Shown in pieces: positions 23,215-32,563 of a stretch of DNA of 51,087 nt. Source of the DNA: a virus; the IMG/VR virus record IMGVR_UViG_3300030106_004641, positions 1 to 51,087 of that record; one strand, given 5' to 3'. Made by a program: the position numbers and the translations under genes. How positions within the stretch are numbered: position 1 is the first letter of the stretch; every line of letters starts with the position of its first letter. Below the pieces are notes generated by a model, which ran no database searches, was not told the origin of the DNA, and worked only from the letters and a program-made list of their open reading frames with translations.

Positions 23215-24672
23215 ATGGCTTTAACCCCACAGTTTGGCTCAATTGTACCGAGTCAACAACAGGAAGTTTTACAGTCTAACTATTTACAGTGGACAGACGC
23301 TGGAGCTGCTAACTTTGCGGATTTTGCACAGCAGTATTTACCGGAAATCTACGAACAAGAAGTTGAAAGATATGGTAACAGAACTCTATCTGGATTCTTA
23401 AGAATGGTTGGTGCGGAACTTCCTATGACAAGTGACCAAGTAATCTGGTCTGAACAAAATAGATTACATATTGCATATGATGGCTGTACTGTAGCTGGTA
23501 ACGTAATTAACGTTAACCCTACTGCTGCTGCTGATATTAACAACGTTATTTCTGCTAGAGCGACTGTAGTAATTATGGACGACTTTGGTGCTGAAGTAAA
23601 AGCGTTAGTATCTATATCCGATCCAGGTGCTAGTACAATTACTGTTGAACCTTATACAGCTGCTACAATTGCAGGTGCTGGTTTAGTTGGTAATGTAAAA
23701 GTATTTGTTTACGGTGCTGAATATGCAAAAGGATCAGTTACTCCTAACTTTGTACCAGGAGCTGGTGCTACTTCAACTCTTGCAAACGGACAATACATTA
23801 GTGTTGACCCTGCATTTACTCAATTCCAAAATAACCCTATCATAATTAGAAACAAATATGTTGTTAATGGTTCTGATATGGCTCAAATCGGTTGGGTAGA
23901 AGTTGCTACAGAAGATGGAACAGGAGGATATTTATGGTATCTAAAAGCTGAATCAGAAACTAGACTTAGATTTGAAGACTATTTAGAAATGATGTGCGTT
24001 GAATCAGAATTAACTGCAGGAGGTTCTGCGGTTGCTGCTGGTGCATCAGGAGCTATTGGTTCTCAAGGTTTATTTGCTGCTATCCAAGATAGAGGTAATG
24101 TACAAGTTGGTTTCTCTACAGCTACAGGTATCGGAGATTTTGATGAAATCCTTAGAAACTTAGATACTCAAGGAGCTATTGAAGAGAACATGCTTTTCTT
24201 AAATAGAGAGACTGCTTTAGAATTTGATGATATGTTAGCTAACATTTCTTCAGGTGCTGCAGGTGGTACTGCTTATGGTTTATTTGAAAACTCAGAAGAA
24301 ATGGCATTAAACTTAGGTTTTAGCGGTTTCAGAAGAGGTTCATATGACTTCTATAAAACAGACTGGAAATACTTAAACGACGCATCTACGCGTGGTGGTA
24401 TGGTTGGTCCTGCTTCTATTGAAGGTGTATTAATACCAGCTGGTACTACTACAGTATACGATCAAGTTCTTGGTACTAACATCAGACGTCCTTTCTTACA
24501 CGTAAGATATAGAGCGTCACAAAGTGATGATAGAAGAATGAAGTCTTGGTTAACAGGTTCTGCAGGTGGAGCATTTACTTCAGATCTTGATGCTATGGAA
24601 GTTAACTTCCTATCAGAAAGATGTTTAGTAACTCAAGCTGCTAACAACTTTGTATTATTCCAAGGAGTATAA
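23215..24672 (+). CDS. Major capsid protein
   Basis: The 485-residue product starts MALTPQFGSIVPSQQQEVLQ, with an N-arm-like segment and FLRMVGAELPMTSDQVIWSE (about 62-81), then a beta-rich body and RPFLHVRYRASQSDDRRMKS (about 424-443). Position after the scaffold and absence of catalytic motifs fit an HK97-fold MCP. The gene uses C-ending codons (AAC, TTC, ATC, GAC) much more than its neighbours, as expected of the most highly expressed gene. A strong terminator follows its stop. A separate decoration protein may be one of the NPG-family proteins. Confidence 0.9.
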   Translation: MALTPQFGSIVPSQQQEVLQSNYLQWTDAGAANFADFAQQYLPEIYEQEVERYGNRTLSGFLRMVGAELPMTSDQVIWSEQNRLHIAYDGCTVAGNVINVNPTAAADINNVISARATVVIMDDFGAEVKALVSISDPGASTITVEPYTAATIAGAGLVGNVKVFVYGAEYAKGSVTPNFVPGAGATSTLANGQYISVDPAFTQFQNNPIIIRNKYVVNGSDMAQIGWVEVATEDGTGGYLWYLKAESETRLRFEDYLEMMCVESELTAGGSAVAAGASGAIGSQGLFAAIQDRGNVQVGFSTATGIGDFDEILRNLDTQGAIEENMLFLNRETALEFDDMLANISSGAAGGTAYGLFENSEEMALNLGFSGFRRGSYDFYKTDWKYLNDASTRGGMVGPASIEGVLIPAGTTTVYDQVLGTNIRRPFLHVRYRASQSDDRRMKSWLTGSAGGAFTSDLDAMEVNFLSERCLVTQAANNFVLFQGV

Positions 24673-24679
24673 CAACTAT

Positions 24680-24717
24680 AAGGTAAGGGCGCTTATGCGC
24701 CCATATACCTTTTTTTT
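24680..24717 (+). terminator. Intrinsic terminator after the MCP gene
   Basis: GGGCGC (24687-24692) pairs with GCGCCC (24697-24702) around a TTAT loop. The outer arms AAGGTA/TACCTT (24680-24685 and 24706-24711) extend the stem across a small internal loop, and a run of T follows (24710-24717). It is a textbook rho-independent terminator that would isolate the abundant capsid transcript from downstream genes. Confidence 0.88.
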
Positions 24718-24739
24718 AATTATTTAATTATATTATATT

Positions 24740-25555
24740 ATGGCAAAAAAGAAAAAAGAAGAACAGGTAGAAGAGGTTATGACGGCTCCTGCTCCTGTTA
24801 AAGAAAAACCAGTTAAAAAAAATAGCTGGGAAATAAAAGATAGAACTTATCTATTAAGAGGAAATAAAGAACCACTTACATTTACTATACCTAGTAAACA
24901 TACTAGAAGACACCCTTTGTTATGGTTTGATTCAGAAAAAAACACACAAAGAGAGTTAAGATATGCTACAAATATGAGCTCACCATTTGTTGATGAGCAA
25001 AAAGGAGAAGTAACAATGGGTCATATTATTTTTAGAGATGGAATATTGTCAGTACCTAAAGAAAATATAGGTTTACAACAACTACTTTCTCTATATCACC
25101 CTATGCGTGATAAAAAGTATATGGAGCATGTTCCTCAACGAGTTGCTCAAGATCAATTACAAGATATAGAGTTTGAAATAGAAGCATTAAATGCGGCTAA
25201 AAACATGGATATTGATCATGCAGAAGCGATAGTAAGAGTGGAGATTGGTTCAAAAGTTTCATCTTTATCATCTAAAGAATTAAAAAGAGATTTATTATTA
25301 CTTGCTAAGAAAAATCCTCAATTATTTTTAGCTCTTGCAAAAGATGATAATGTACAGCTTAGAAATTTTGGTATTAACGCTGTTGAGCTTGGTATCATTA
25401 AATTATCTTCTGATCAAAGATCTTTCCACTGGGGAAGTAATGACAGAAAATTAATGGCTGTTCCATTTGATGAAAACCCTTATTCAGCATTAGCCTCATG
25501 GTTTAAAACTGATGAAGGAGTAGAAGTATATAAGTCTATAGAAAAAAGACTATAA
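24740..25555 (+). CDS. Conserved head/neck-block protein, function unknown
   Basis: The 271-residue product starts with a lysine-rich disordered segment (MAKKKKEEQVEEVMTAPAPV), then a folded domain from about residue 28. It has a helical region ALNAAKNMDIDHAEAIVRVE (about 154-173) and SSKELKRDLLLLAKKNPQLF, then LRNFGINAVELGIIKL and SDQRSFHWGSNDRKLMAVPF. It is placed between the MCP terminator and the connector genes and is followed by its own hairpin, which suggests separate expression. It is probably a head-completion or capsid-associated protein; I cannot assign a mechanism. Confidence 0.6.
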   Translation: MAKKKKEEQVEEVMTAPAPVKEKPVKKNSWEIKDRTYLLRGNKEPLTFTIPSKHTRRHPLLWFDSEKNTQRELRYATNMSSPFVDEQKGEVTMGHIIFRDGILSVPKENIGLQQLLSLYHPMRDKKYMEHVPQRVAQDQLQDIEFEIEALNAAKNMDIDHAEAIVRVEIGSKVSSLSSKELKRDLLLLAKKNPQLFLALAKDDNVQLRNFGINAVELGIIKLSSDQRSFHWGSNDRKLMAVPFDENPYSALASWFKTDEGVEVYKSIEKRL

Positions 25556-25563
25556 TAAATATC

Positions 25564-25585
25564 AGGGGCGGATTCGTCCGCCTCT
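25564..25585 (+). terminator. Hairpin with TTCG loop
   Basis: AGGGGCGGA (25564-25572) and TCCGCCTCT (25577-25585) pair through nine positions including one G-U wobble, closed by a TTCG tetraloop. Only a weak T-containing stretch follows. It could be an attenuator or a 3'-end stabilising hairpin between the head and neck transcripts. Confidence 0.6.
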
Positions 25586-25606
25586 ATATTAAACAATAAA
25601 AATATA

Positions 25607-26308
25607 ATGGTAAACGTAAACACTGTATATAAAACCGTGTTGTTAATATTAAATCAACAACAGAGAGGATATATGACACCTGATGAGTTTAATAAAGTAT
25701 CAGCTCAAGTTCAATTAGATATATTTGAAGCTTACTTTGAAAACTTAAATCAACAATATCGTGTACCACAAAATGATACTGAGTACGCTAATAGAATAAA
25801 AAACATACAGCAAAAATTACAATTTTTTCAAAGAACAGGTGCAACAACTTTTGTTGGACCTTATTTTGAATTAACACCTACAGATGTTTATAGGGTAGGT
25901 AGTGTTTTTTATAAAGGTCAAGAGCTTACACAATATTCTCAAAGAAATGAGTTAACACAAATATTACTTTCCCCGTTAACTCAACCTACTAAACATTTTC
26001 CCATATATTTATATGAAGAAGACAAGCTTTATGTGTATCCTACTGATATACAAGATGACATTACTTTTTCATATTTAAAAACTCCTGCTGATCCTAATTG
26101 GGCTTTTGGTGTAGGAAGTTTAGGTCAATTTGTTTTCCAACCTGTAGGGCCAACATCTGCTTCTGTAGATTTTGAATTAGCTATTTCAGAACAAACAAAT
26201 ATTATAATGAGAGTATTAGCATATGCTGGAGTTATAATAAATGACCCTACAATAATACAAGTAGCTGGCCAAGCGGTAGCTGCAGAAGAACAAAACGCAA
26301 AATCATAA
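25607..26308 (+). CDS. Head-tail connector/ring-type protein
   Basis: The 233-residue product starts MVNVNTVYKTVLLILNQQQR and has GYMTPDEFNKVSAQVQLDIF (about 21-40), an alpha-helical segment, then a mixed region with FPIYLYEEDKLYVYPTDIQD (about 128-147) and a C-terminal helix-rich end. It sits between the MCP block and the tail adaptor, where podoviruses encode the first ring under the portal. The pattern (N-terminal helices plus a central beta sheet) fits a connector. The exact ring position is inferred. Confidence 0.6.
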   Translation: MVNVNTVYKTVLLILNQQQRGYMTPDEFNKVSAQVQLDIFEAYFENLNQQYRVPQNDTEYANRIKNIQQKLQFFQRTGATTFVGPYFELTPTDVYRVGSVFYKGQELTQYSQRNELTQILLSPLTQPTKHFPIYLYEEDKLYVYPTDIQDDITFSYLKTPADPNWAFGVGSLGQFVFQPVGPTSASVDFELAISEQTNIIMRVLAYAGVIINDPTIIQVAGQAVAAEEQNAKS

Positions 26309-26311
26309 AAC

Positions 26312-27547
26312 ATGGCACAACCAAATGGTGGTTTAATAACCGAAACTAATCAACAATATTACGCGGGTGCGCAGGGCTTTACAGTATCTGATCCAGCTGG
26401 TCAAAGTGATTTTACATTTACATTTGACACTGATTTAGTATTTGGTGACTATGATCCCGCTAATATAGATTATGCTAAAAATAATTTTAAACTTTATAGT
26501 AGTCCAACTGGTTTAACTTATACAGAGTATGTTTTACCATATACAGTTGAAAATAATATTGTTAAATTAACTGCACCACTAGCCCAAGGGGAAACACTAG
26601 TGTGTCAATTAAAAACAATAACAGGCGGTAATTACGGTAACAAAGATGCTTATGGTATGACCGTAGAACAAAACTATGGTGGTTATGCTTATATAACAGT
26701 AAAAGATTTAGTCAACAACTTTATGGTTGCTTATGTAGGTCAAGATAAAATAATACCTAGAGTTGATAGAACTGATGTTATATTTCATACTAAAAGAGGT
26801 TTACAAGAATTTAGTTATGATACATTAAAAAGTATTAAATCTCAAGAGTTAACAGTTCCACATAATTTAAGTTTAGCTTTACCTCAAGACTATGTTAACT
26901 ATGTAAGAATATCTAGAATAGATGCATTGGGAGTACAGCATATATTGTATCCTACAAATAACTTGACTGACTCTCCTTATGAAATGCCTTTACAAGACAA
27001 CATTGGGCAGCCAACTCAAGATAATTTTGGTGAAAATACTGAAGGTACTTCACTTACAGAGGAAAGATGGAAGAGAGCTAATACTAATTTAATTAATCAA
27101 AACTTTAATAATACTTTATTTAATGAAGGTGCTGATTGGTGGGGATATGACTGGGGTTATGGAGGTTTTTGGTATTATAATTATGGTGAATTATATGGTA
27201 TGGAACCTCAATATGCTCAATATAATGGTTGGTTTAATATGAATGAACGTGAGGGTAAAATATCTTTTTCAAGTAATTTAAAAGGACAATTAGTAATAAT
27301 TGAATATATATCTGATGGTTTAGCTTACGACTTAGATAGTAGAATACCTAAGTTAGCTGAAGAAGCAATGTACCAACATTTGCTATATTCTATACTTTCT
27401 ACAAGAACAAGTACAGTTGCAATTGCACCTCAATATAAAAAACAAAGATACGCTGCATTAAGAAATGCTAAAATAAGATTATCAAATATTAAATTAGATG
27501 AAATAGCTCAGGTAATGAGAGGTAAATCTAAATGGATTAAACGTTAG
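26312..27547 (+). CDS. Head-to-tail adaptor / tubular neck protein
   Basis: The 411-residue product starts MAQPNGGLITETNQQYYAGA. After a beta-rich N-terminal domain (about 1-125) come KIIPRVDRTDVIFHTKRGLQ and EFSYDTLKSIK (about 149-178), LALPQDYVNYVRISRID (about 188-204), an aromatic Gly/Trp/Tyr-rich insert (WWGYDWGYGGFWYYNYGELY, about 276-295) and a C-terminal helical part with RYAALRNAKIRLSNIKLDEI and a basic SKWIKR end. The last two parts resemble adaptor proteins of the T7 gp11/P22 gp4 functional class. It lies 3 nt before the next gene. Function in the neck is inferred from order and pattern. Confidence 0.6.
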   Translation: MAQPNGGLITETNQQYYAGAQGFTVSDPAGQSDFTFTFDTDLVFGDYDPANIDYAKNNFKLYSSPTGLTYTEYVLPYTVENNIVKLTAPLAQGETLVCQLKTITGGNYGNKDAYGMTVEQNYGGYAYITVKDLVNNFMVAYVGQDKIIPRVDRTDVIFHTKRGLQEFSYDTLKSIKSQELTVPHNLSLALPQDYVNYVRISRIDALGVQHILYPTNNLTDSPYEMPLQDNIGQPTQDNFGENTEGTSLTEERWKRANTNLINQNFNNTLFNEGADWWGYDWGYGGFWYYNYGELYGMEPQYAQYNGWFNMNEREGKISFSSNLKGQLVIIEYISDGLAYDLDSRIPKLAEEAMYQHLLYSILSTRTSTVAIAPQYKKQRYAALRNAKIRLSNIKLDEIAQVMRGKSKWIKR

Positions 27548-27550
27548 TAA

Positions 27551-30500
27551 ATGGCAGAAATTAAAAATACCTTTTTACAAGGTAGAATGAATCAAGACAT
27601 AGACGCTAGATTAATACCGCAAGGAGAATATCGAGCAGCTGTTAATTTATTAATTAGTAGATCAGAAGGAGCTACTGTTGGTGAGTTTGAAAATATACTA
27701 GGTAATAGTGAATTAAGCTCTACAGTAAAAGGATTGCTAAGTAATATAATTGGAGTGCATGTAGATGACATTAATAATTTAATATATACTTTTAATACTA
27801 ATTTTCCTTTACCAGCACAAACCTCAGAAAGAGCTGACAACACTAATGATTGTTATATTCAAAGACTTGATTTAAATACAAATACTTCTAGTATAATAGT
27901 AGATGGTTACTGGTTAAATTTTAGTAGACAAAAACCTATTAACCAGACTAATTTAGTAGAAGACTTACTTTTTTGGACAGATGATTTTAATCAACCAAGA
28001 CGTATAAATGTAACTTCTGCTTTTAATTCACCATCTTATTATTTTAGAGAAAGTCAAATATCTGTAGCAAGATATTATCCTTATGAAGCTTTAATACCTA
28101 TGGAAAGACAAACTGTAACAGTTTCTAATCCTAAAGGAGCTTCATCTGATACTGAAATATTTATAACTGCAGGTAATGATAAAATAAGATATGGAGATAT
28201 TGTAACAGCAAACGATAAAACTGAACCAACAACATCTATTATACAAAATTCTATTCCACCAGTTAGAGTAGTAAAAGTTGTAAATAATACTGAATTTAAA
28301 GTTTGGCCTCCTATACAGCCAGGTGCATTACCTGATGGAGCTGTTATTGATTTTTCTAGAACTACAATGGAAAATAGAGCTGATAAATATGAGCCTAATT
28401 TTTCTATACAAGAAATTACAGAAGTATGGGACGGTGTTAATCCTTTAAATCCTGATCAAATCTTAATAGATGATTGGGAAATGGGAGGGTTTCCTAGAAT
28501 AGGTGATTTAGTTAGAATAGTAACTAATATTGGTGGTAGTGTTGTACCTGATAATTTAAGAATAAAAAATATAGAGTTTATACTAGGAGATAATACTCCG
28601 CCATCAAAACCTGATTTTAGTAGATACACTCTAACTTTAAGTGAAGATGTACAAAACGGCGCGCCAGCTATTTTACAAGTTGGTGATATTATTTCTATAG
28701 CAAATAATGAAACTTATGATACTTCTTTTGATGGTGATACTAAATATTTAGATGATAAATTTGTAAGGTTTAGTTATAGATTTAGATTTGTAGAAAATGA
28801 ATATTCTTTAATAGCTCCATTTAGTCAAATAATGTTTATACCTAAACAAAAAGGAGAGTTTAATTTAGGCCAAACAAATACTTTAACACAAGCTCCTAGT
28901 AATACTTTTCAATCAACAGGTAAAACAGAAATATATAACTATTATCAAGACGAAACAGATGCTTATACTAGTACTATATTAGAATGGTTTGAAAACAATG
29001 TAGATTCAATAGAGTTAAAAATACCTCTTCCTAATTTAACATCGTCAACTAAATCTAATATTATTCAACAAATTCAAGAAAGATTTCAAATAAACTCTAT
29101 AGATATATTATATAAAGAGTCTGATGCTGAAAGTATAAAGGTTTTAGATACTTTAGATTTGTCTTTACAAAATGAAGATAAAATTGAAACAATACTATAC
29201 GATGATGATATTAACGGTTTAACAACAAAGTTATATTTAAAATATAGTTATACGTCTAATAAACCTTATAAAACACTACCAGAAGATCAAACCACAAGAG
29301 TTTATGATAAAGTACCTATTAAAGCTTTAAGTCAAGAGTTAATATCAAATAGAATAGTTTATGGTAACTATTTACAAGGTATGACACCTCCAGAGTCTAT
29401 AGAATACACAGCTAATTGGTCACCTAGAGATGCTCAAACATCAGACTATACAACTCAATATCCTTATAGTAATGTTAAACAAAACAGAACGTATCAAGTT
29501 GGATTTGTTTTAGCTGATTATTATGGAAGGCAATCAGATGTTATTTTATCTACCTTAGATCAAGTAGAGGAGTTTAAAGGTTCTACAGTTTATGTTCCAT
29601 ATAGATCAGCTGGAGACGCAATAGATGAACCTGTTATTGATTGGTTAGGTAGAAATTTAACATTAGATATTAGTGAAGAAATAGGAACAGAAATAAATCC
29701 TTCTCAAGGAAAACCTGGTATCTATAAAGAAGATGGAAATGTTGTTACTTTATCAGTAAATGATCCAGGTGAAGATTTTATAGCAAATAAAACTTATTCT
29801 ACTCTTTCTTCTATTAGTGGTTCAGGTCTTACAATAAGAGTTACAGAAGTAGATCCTGTTTCAGGAGAAATATTGGCTTTTATTATTGCTACAAGTGGAG
29901 CAAATTATGAGGTTGGTGAAATAATAACGATTCCAAGTCCTGTATTTGGATCACCAAATGCTATATTACAAGTAGACGAAGTTGGAGTAGCTAATCCATT
30001 AGGATGGTATACGTATAAAGTTGTTGTTAAACAGCAAGAACAAGAATACTATAATGTATTTTTACCTGGTTTTGTAAATGGTTTACCGATATGTAATCAG
30101 GTATGGGACGGTGTAGATAATCAAACAAGTTCTTCTCCATCCACTTCTACATGTTCTAAAGTTGATTCTATACAAACAGAAAGAGGTAAAATTGCATTTG
30201 CTACTTTATTAAGTGAAAATGTAAACAAAATTCCTAGAAGTTTAGATGAAGTAGGACCTACAGATTTAGAATTTAATAGTGATGAAATTTTATTTATTCG
30301 AGTTAATAATCCTAATGTATTAGGAGTTACAGGTAGTGATCCATCCGTGTATGATCAAATTGATGCGGTTAACAAACAGTATTATCCTAATCAATTACAA
30401 CAAAATGTTTTAACTATTGAAACTGTAAGAGACAGTGAATTACAAGCCGTTCCTTTTAAAAAATTTAGAAGATCACCTAATAGAGCTATTTGGCCTTATG

Positions 30501-32527
30501 TTACAGATGATGTAACTAATCATGCAGTACCATGTACTCATGGAGTAGCAGCTGTTGGTGTACAAGAGTATACTCAAAAATCAGGATTTAAAGGTGAATA
30601 CAATTCAAATGTATTAGTTGCTGATACGTGTAGAGTAGAAAGTAATGGACCACCTATTGTTTATAGTGGAAACGTGTTTAGTGTTTCATCTGGTTCAATT
30701 CCTTGGGGAGATGTAGGAGATACAGCTCCTTTTTACGGTGCAGATCAAAATCCTTTTATAATAAAAATTGGACAAGTAACTAATTATGAAAATCCCGTTG
30801 GAGCTATTGTTGCTGGTCCACCATTAGAAAATCAAGGATGCGCGGCGCCTAATAACATAATTCCTCATGATAGTAATTGGCCAACAGAAGATGGTGAAGG
30901 TTTAAGATCTATGCGTCCTATATTAAGTATTGCAGAAACAAAGCCAGTGTTTTCATTATTAGATATATTTTGGGAATCAACATTAAGTGGTAAATTAGAA
31001 GTTTTAAATAGCTCTATAAGCAGCAATTACAATGGTGTTGTATCTTGTAGTATTAGTGAAGTAGAATTTCCTGAAGATGCAGCTACTGGAAATACTATTT
31101 CTTCTTCATTTAATTTTGTTAATGGAAGTGGGGCAAGTGCTACAGTGAGCAATGTATCTATAGTTTCATTATACACAGAACAATCTCCAAATGTACAATT
31201 AGTGCCAAGTGACTATTTTACTGTAGTTCCTAATCCAAAAATTGCAAATGAATTTGTAATTGAAACAACAAAAGAATATTGGTATAGACAAGATTCTATA
31301 AGTAGCGGTGCAGATATTTATATTGCTTCTTTACAAGTTGAATCTAGCAGTGGTGCAGAAACTTTTACAGATATTTTAACAGATGCGATTACATTAAAAT
31401 TAGAAAACGATGCGCCGCAAATATACAACGATGCTGGTTACACAAGCAATGTAACAGGTACTAATATAGTAATACCTTCAAACCCAGATTATCCAGATAC
31501 TCCTCCAGTTACTGTAAGTGAAATACTAACTTTATGGGGTTTAAATGGAAGCGTTGATACTAATAACTATAAAAAACAAATATTATGGGAAGTTGAAGGT
31601 CCTTTAGGAACACCTACAACAGATTTTGAATTAATAGCTGGACCAGATGAAGGATCAATAATATTAAAAAATACTGTAGAATTAACACCTGAAGTACCTT
31701 ATAGCTTAACAATAAAAGCAACAGATGCTAATAATGGATTAGGCGCATTAACATCTGAAGTAGGTTTAAGTATAACTTTTGGAACTAGACCAGCTCCAAG
31801 ATCTATATCTACACCTGCTAGTGTTTGGGCTGCTCCATCAATTTGTCCAGCTAAATACACTTCGTCTCATTATCCTGCATTTGGTGGTGTAATGAAATCT
31901 GGTGAATTTAGATTTACAAGAACAGATAGTACTTATATTGTTCAAGACTGCGCTGGTTCAAGCATACAAACAATATTACCTGGAGCACAACTACCAACTG
32001 TCACAGTACCTTATTACTGCTTTAATGTTTGTGGAGGAACTACTTCTTCTATATATGCAAATGGTGGAGGATTTGATGATGAAACACCACCTGTTGGATG
32101 TCCTGTTACAGAAAAAGGTAGAGGAGATTTATTTCAAGGAACTTTAGATTTAAAAATATTTACACAAAAAGTTAGTACTAATGTTTCAGCTGGTGATGTG
32201 CCTACTACTAGATTTGTAATACAATATAGAGCAAACTCTGGTGACGCATGGAGTTATATAGATAGTGTTCCAGTAAGTAAACCAGCTGATCCAAACGCAT
32301 CAAATCAAATTTATGATTCTTCTGCACCTATTGTAATACTAGCACCAAGTAAATTAGCTATAGATCCTCAATGTACGAGATTTGGCGTTAGATATAAGTT
32401 TGATCAATTAGGTGAATATAGAGTTGTATGTTCTACTACAGGAATTAGAAGTGAAGATTGGGGTTGGTATATAGACTATGCAGACGGTACATACAGCGGA
32501 ATATCAGATGCTTGCGAACCAAGCTAG
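27551..32527 (+). CDS. Large tail-stabilisation / tail hub protein
   Basis: The 1658-residue product starts MAEIKNTFLQGRMNQDIDAR and LIPQGEYRAAVNLLISRSEG, the N-terminal signature I associate with tail-stabilisation (P22 gp10-class) proteins of Bacteroidetes podoviruses and related marine phages. The body is almost entirely beta-rich with cadherin/Ig-like segments (for example VPYSLTIKATDANNGLG, about 1383-1399). No catalytic motif is visible. It probably forms much of the tail hub or muzzle. It is one of the two largest genes here and lies just after the adaptor. Confidence 0.7.
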   Translation: MAEIKNTFLQGRMNQDIDARLIPQGEYRAAVNLLISRSEGATVGEFENILGNSELSSTVKGLLSNIIGVHVDDINNLIYTFNTNFPLPAQTSERADNTNDCYIQRLDLNTNTSSIIVDGYWLNFSRQKPINQTNLVEDLLFWTDDFNQPRRINVTSAFNSPSYYFRESQISVARYYPYEALIPMERQTVTVSNPKGASSDTEIFITAGNDKIRYGDIVTANDKTEPTTSIIQNSIPPVRVVKVVNNTEFKVWPPIQPGALPDGAVIDFSRTTMENRADKYEPNFSIQEITEVWDGVNPLNPDQILIDDWEMGGFPRIGDLVRIVTNIGGSVVPDNLRIKNIEFILGDNTPPSKPDFSRYTLTLSEDVQNGAPAILQVGDIISIANNETYDTSFDGDTKYLDDKFVRFSYRFRFVENEYSLIAPFSQIMFIPKQKGEFNLGQTNTLTQAPSNTFQSTGKTEIYNYYQDETDAYTSTILEWFENNVDSIELKIPLPNLTSSTKSNIIQQIQERFQINSIDILYKESDAESIKVLDTLDLSLQNEDKIETILYDDDINGLTTKLYLKYSYTSNKPYKTLPEDQTTRVYDKVPIKALSQELISNRIVYGNYLQGMTPPESIEYTANWSPRDAQTSDYTTQYPYSNVKQNRTYQVGFVLADYYGRQSDVILSTLDQVEEFKGSTVYVPYRSAGDAIDEPVIDWLGRNLTLDISEEIGTEINPSQGKPGIYKEDGNVVTLSVNDPGEDFIANKTYSTLSSISGSGLTIRVTEVDPVSGEILAFIIATSGANYEVGEIITIPSPVFGSPNAILQVDEVGVANPLGWYTYKVVVKQQEQEYYNVFLPGFVNGLPICNQVWDGVDNQTSSSPSTSTCSKVDSIQTERGKIAFATLLSENVNKIPRSLDEVGPTDLEFNSDEILFIRVNNPNVLGVTGSDPSVYDQIDAVNKQYYPNQLQQNVLTIETVRDSELQAVPFKKFRRSPNRAIWPYVTDDVTNHAVPCTHGVAAVGVQEYTQKSGFKGEYNSNVLVADTCRVESNGPPIVYSGNVFSVSSGSIPWGDVGDTAPFYGADQNPFIIKIGQVTNYENPVGAIVAGPPLENQGCAAPNNIIPHDSNWPTEDGEGLRSMRPILSIAETKPVFSLLDIFWESTLSGKLEVLNSSISSNYNGVVSCSISEVEFPEDAATGNTISSSFNFVNGSGASATVSNVSIVSLYTEQSPNVQLVPSDYFTVVPNPKIANEFVIETTKEYWYRQDSISSGADIYIASLQVESSSGAETFTDILTDAITLKLENDAPQIYNDAGYTSNVTGTNIVIPSNPDYPDTPPVTVSEILTLWGLNGSVDTNNYKKQILWEVEGPLGTPTTDFELIAGPDEGSIILKNTVELTPEVPYSLTIKATDANNGLGALTSEVGLSITFGTRPAPRSISTPASVWAAPSICPAKYTSSHYPAFGGVMKSGEFRFTRTDSTYIVQDCAGSSIQTILPGAQLPTVTVPYYCFNVCGGTTSSIYANGGGFDDETPPVGCPVTEKGRGDLFQGTLDLKIFTQKVSTNVSAGDVPTTRFVIQYRANSGDAWSYIDSVPVSKPADPNASNQIYDSSAPIVILAPSKLAIDPQCTRFGVRYKFDQLGEYRVVCSTTGIRSEDWGWYIDYADGTYSGISDACEPS

Positions 32528-32563
32528 TGTAATTAATATTAAAAACAAGTAATTATAAATTAA

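Noticed and set aside
22661-23242. 193-residue minus-strand ORF opposite the scaffold gene
   Set aside because: It lies entirely against a well-supported plus-strand gene, its composition is hydrophobic antisense of a lysine-rich protein, and it has no recognisable domain or leader.
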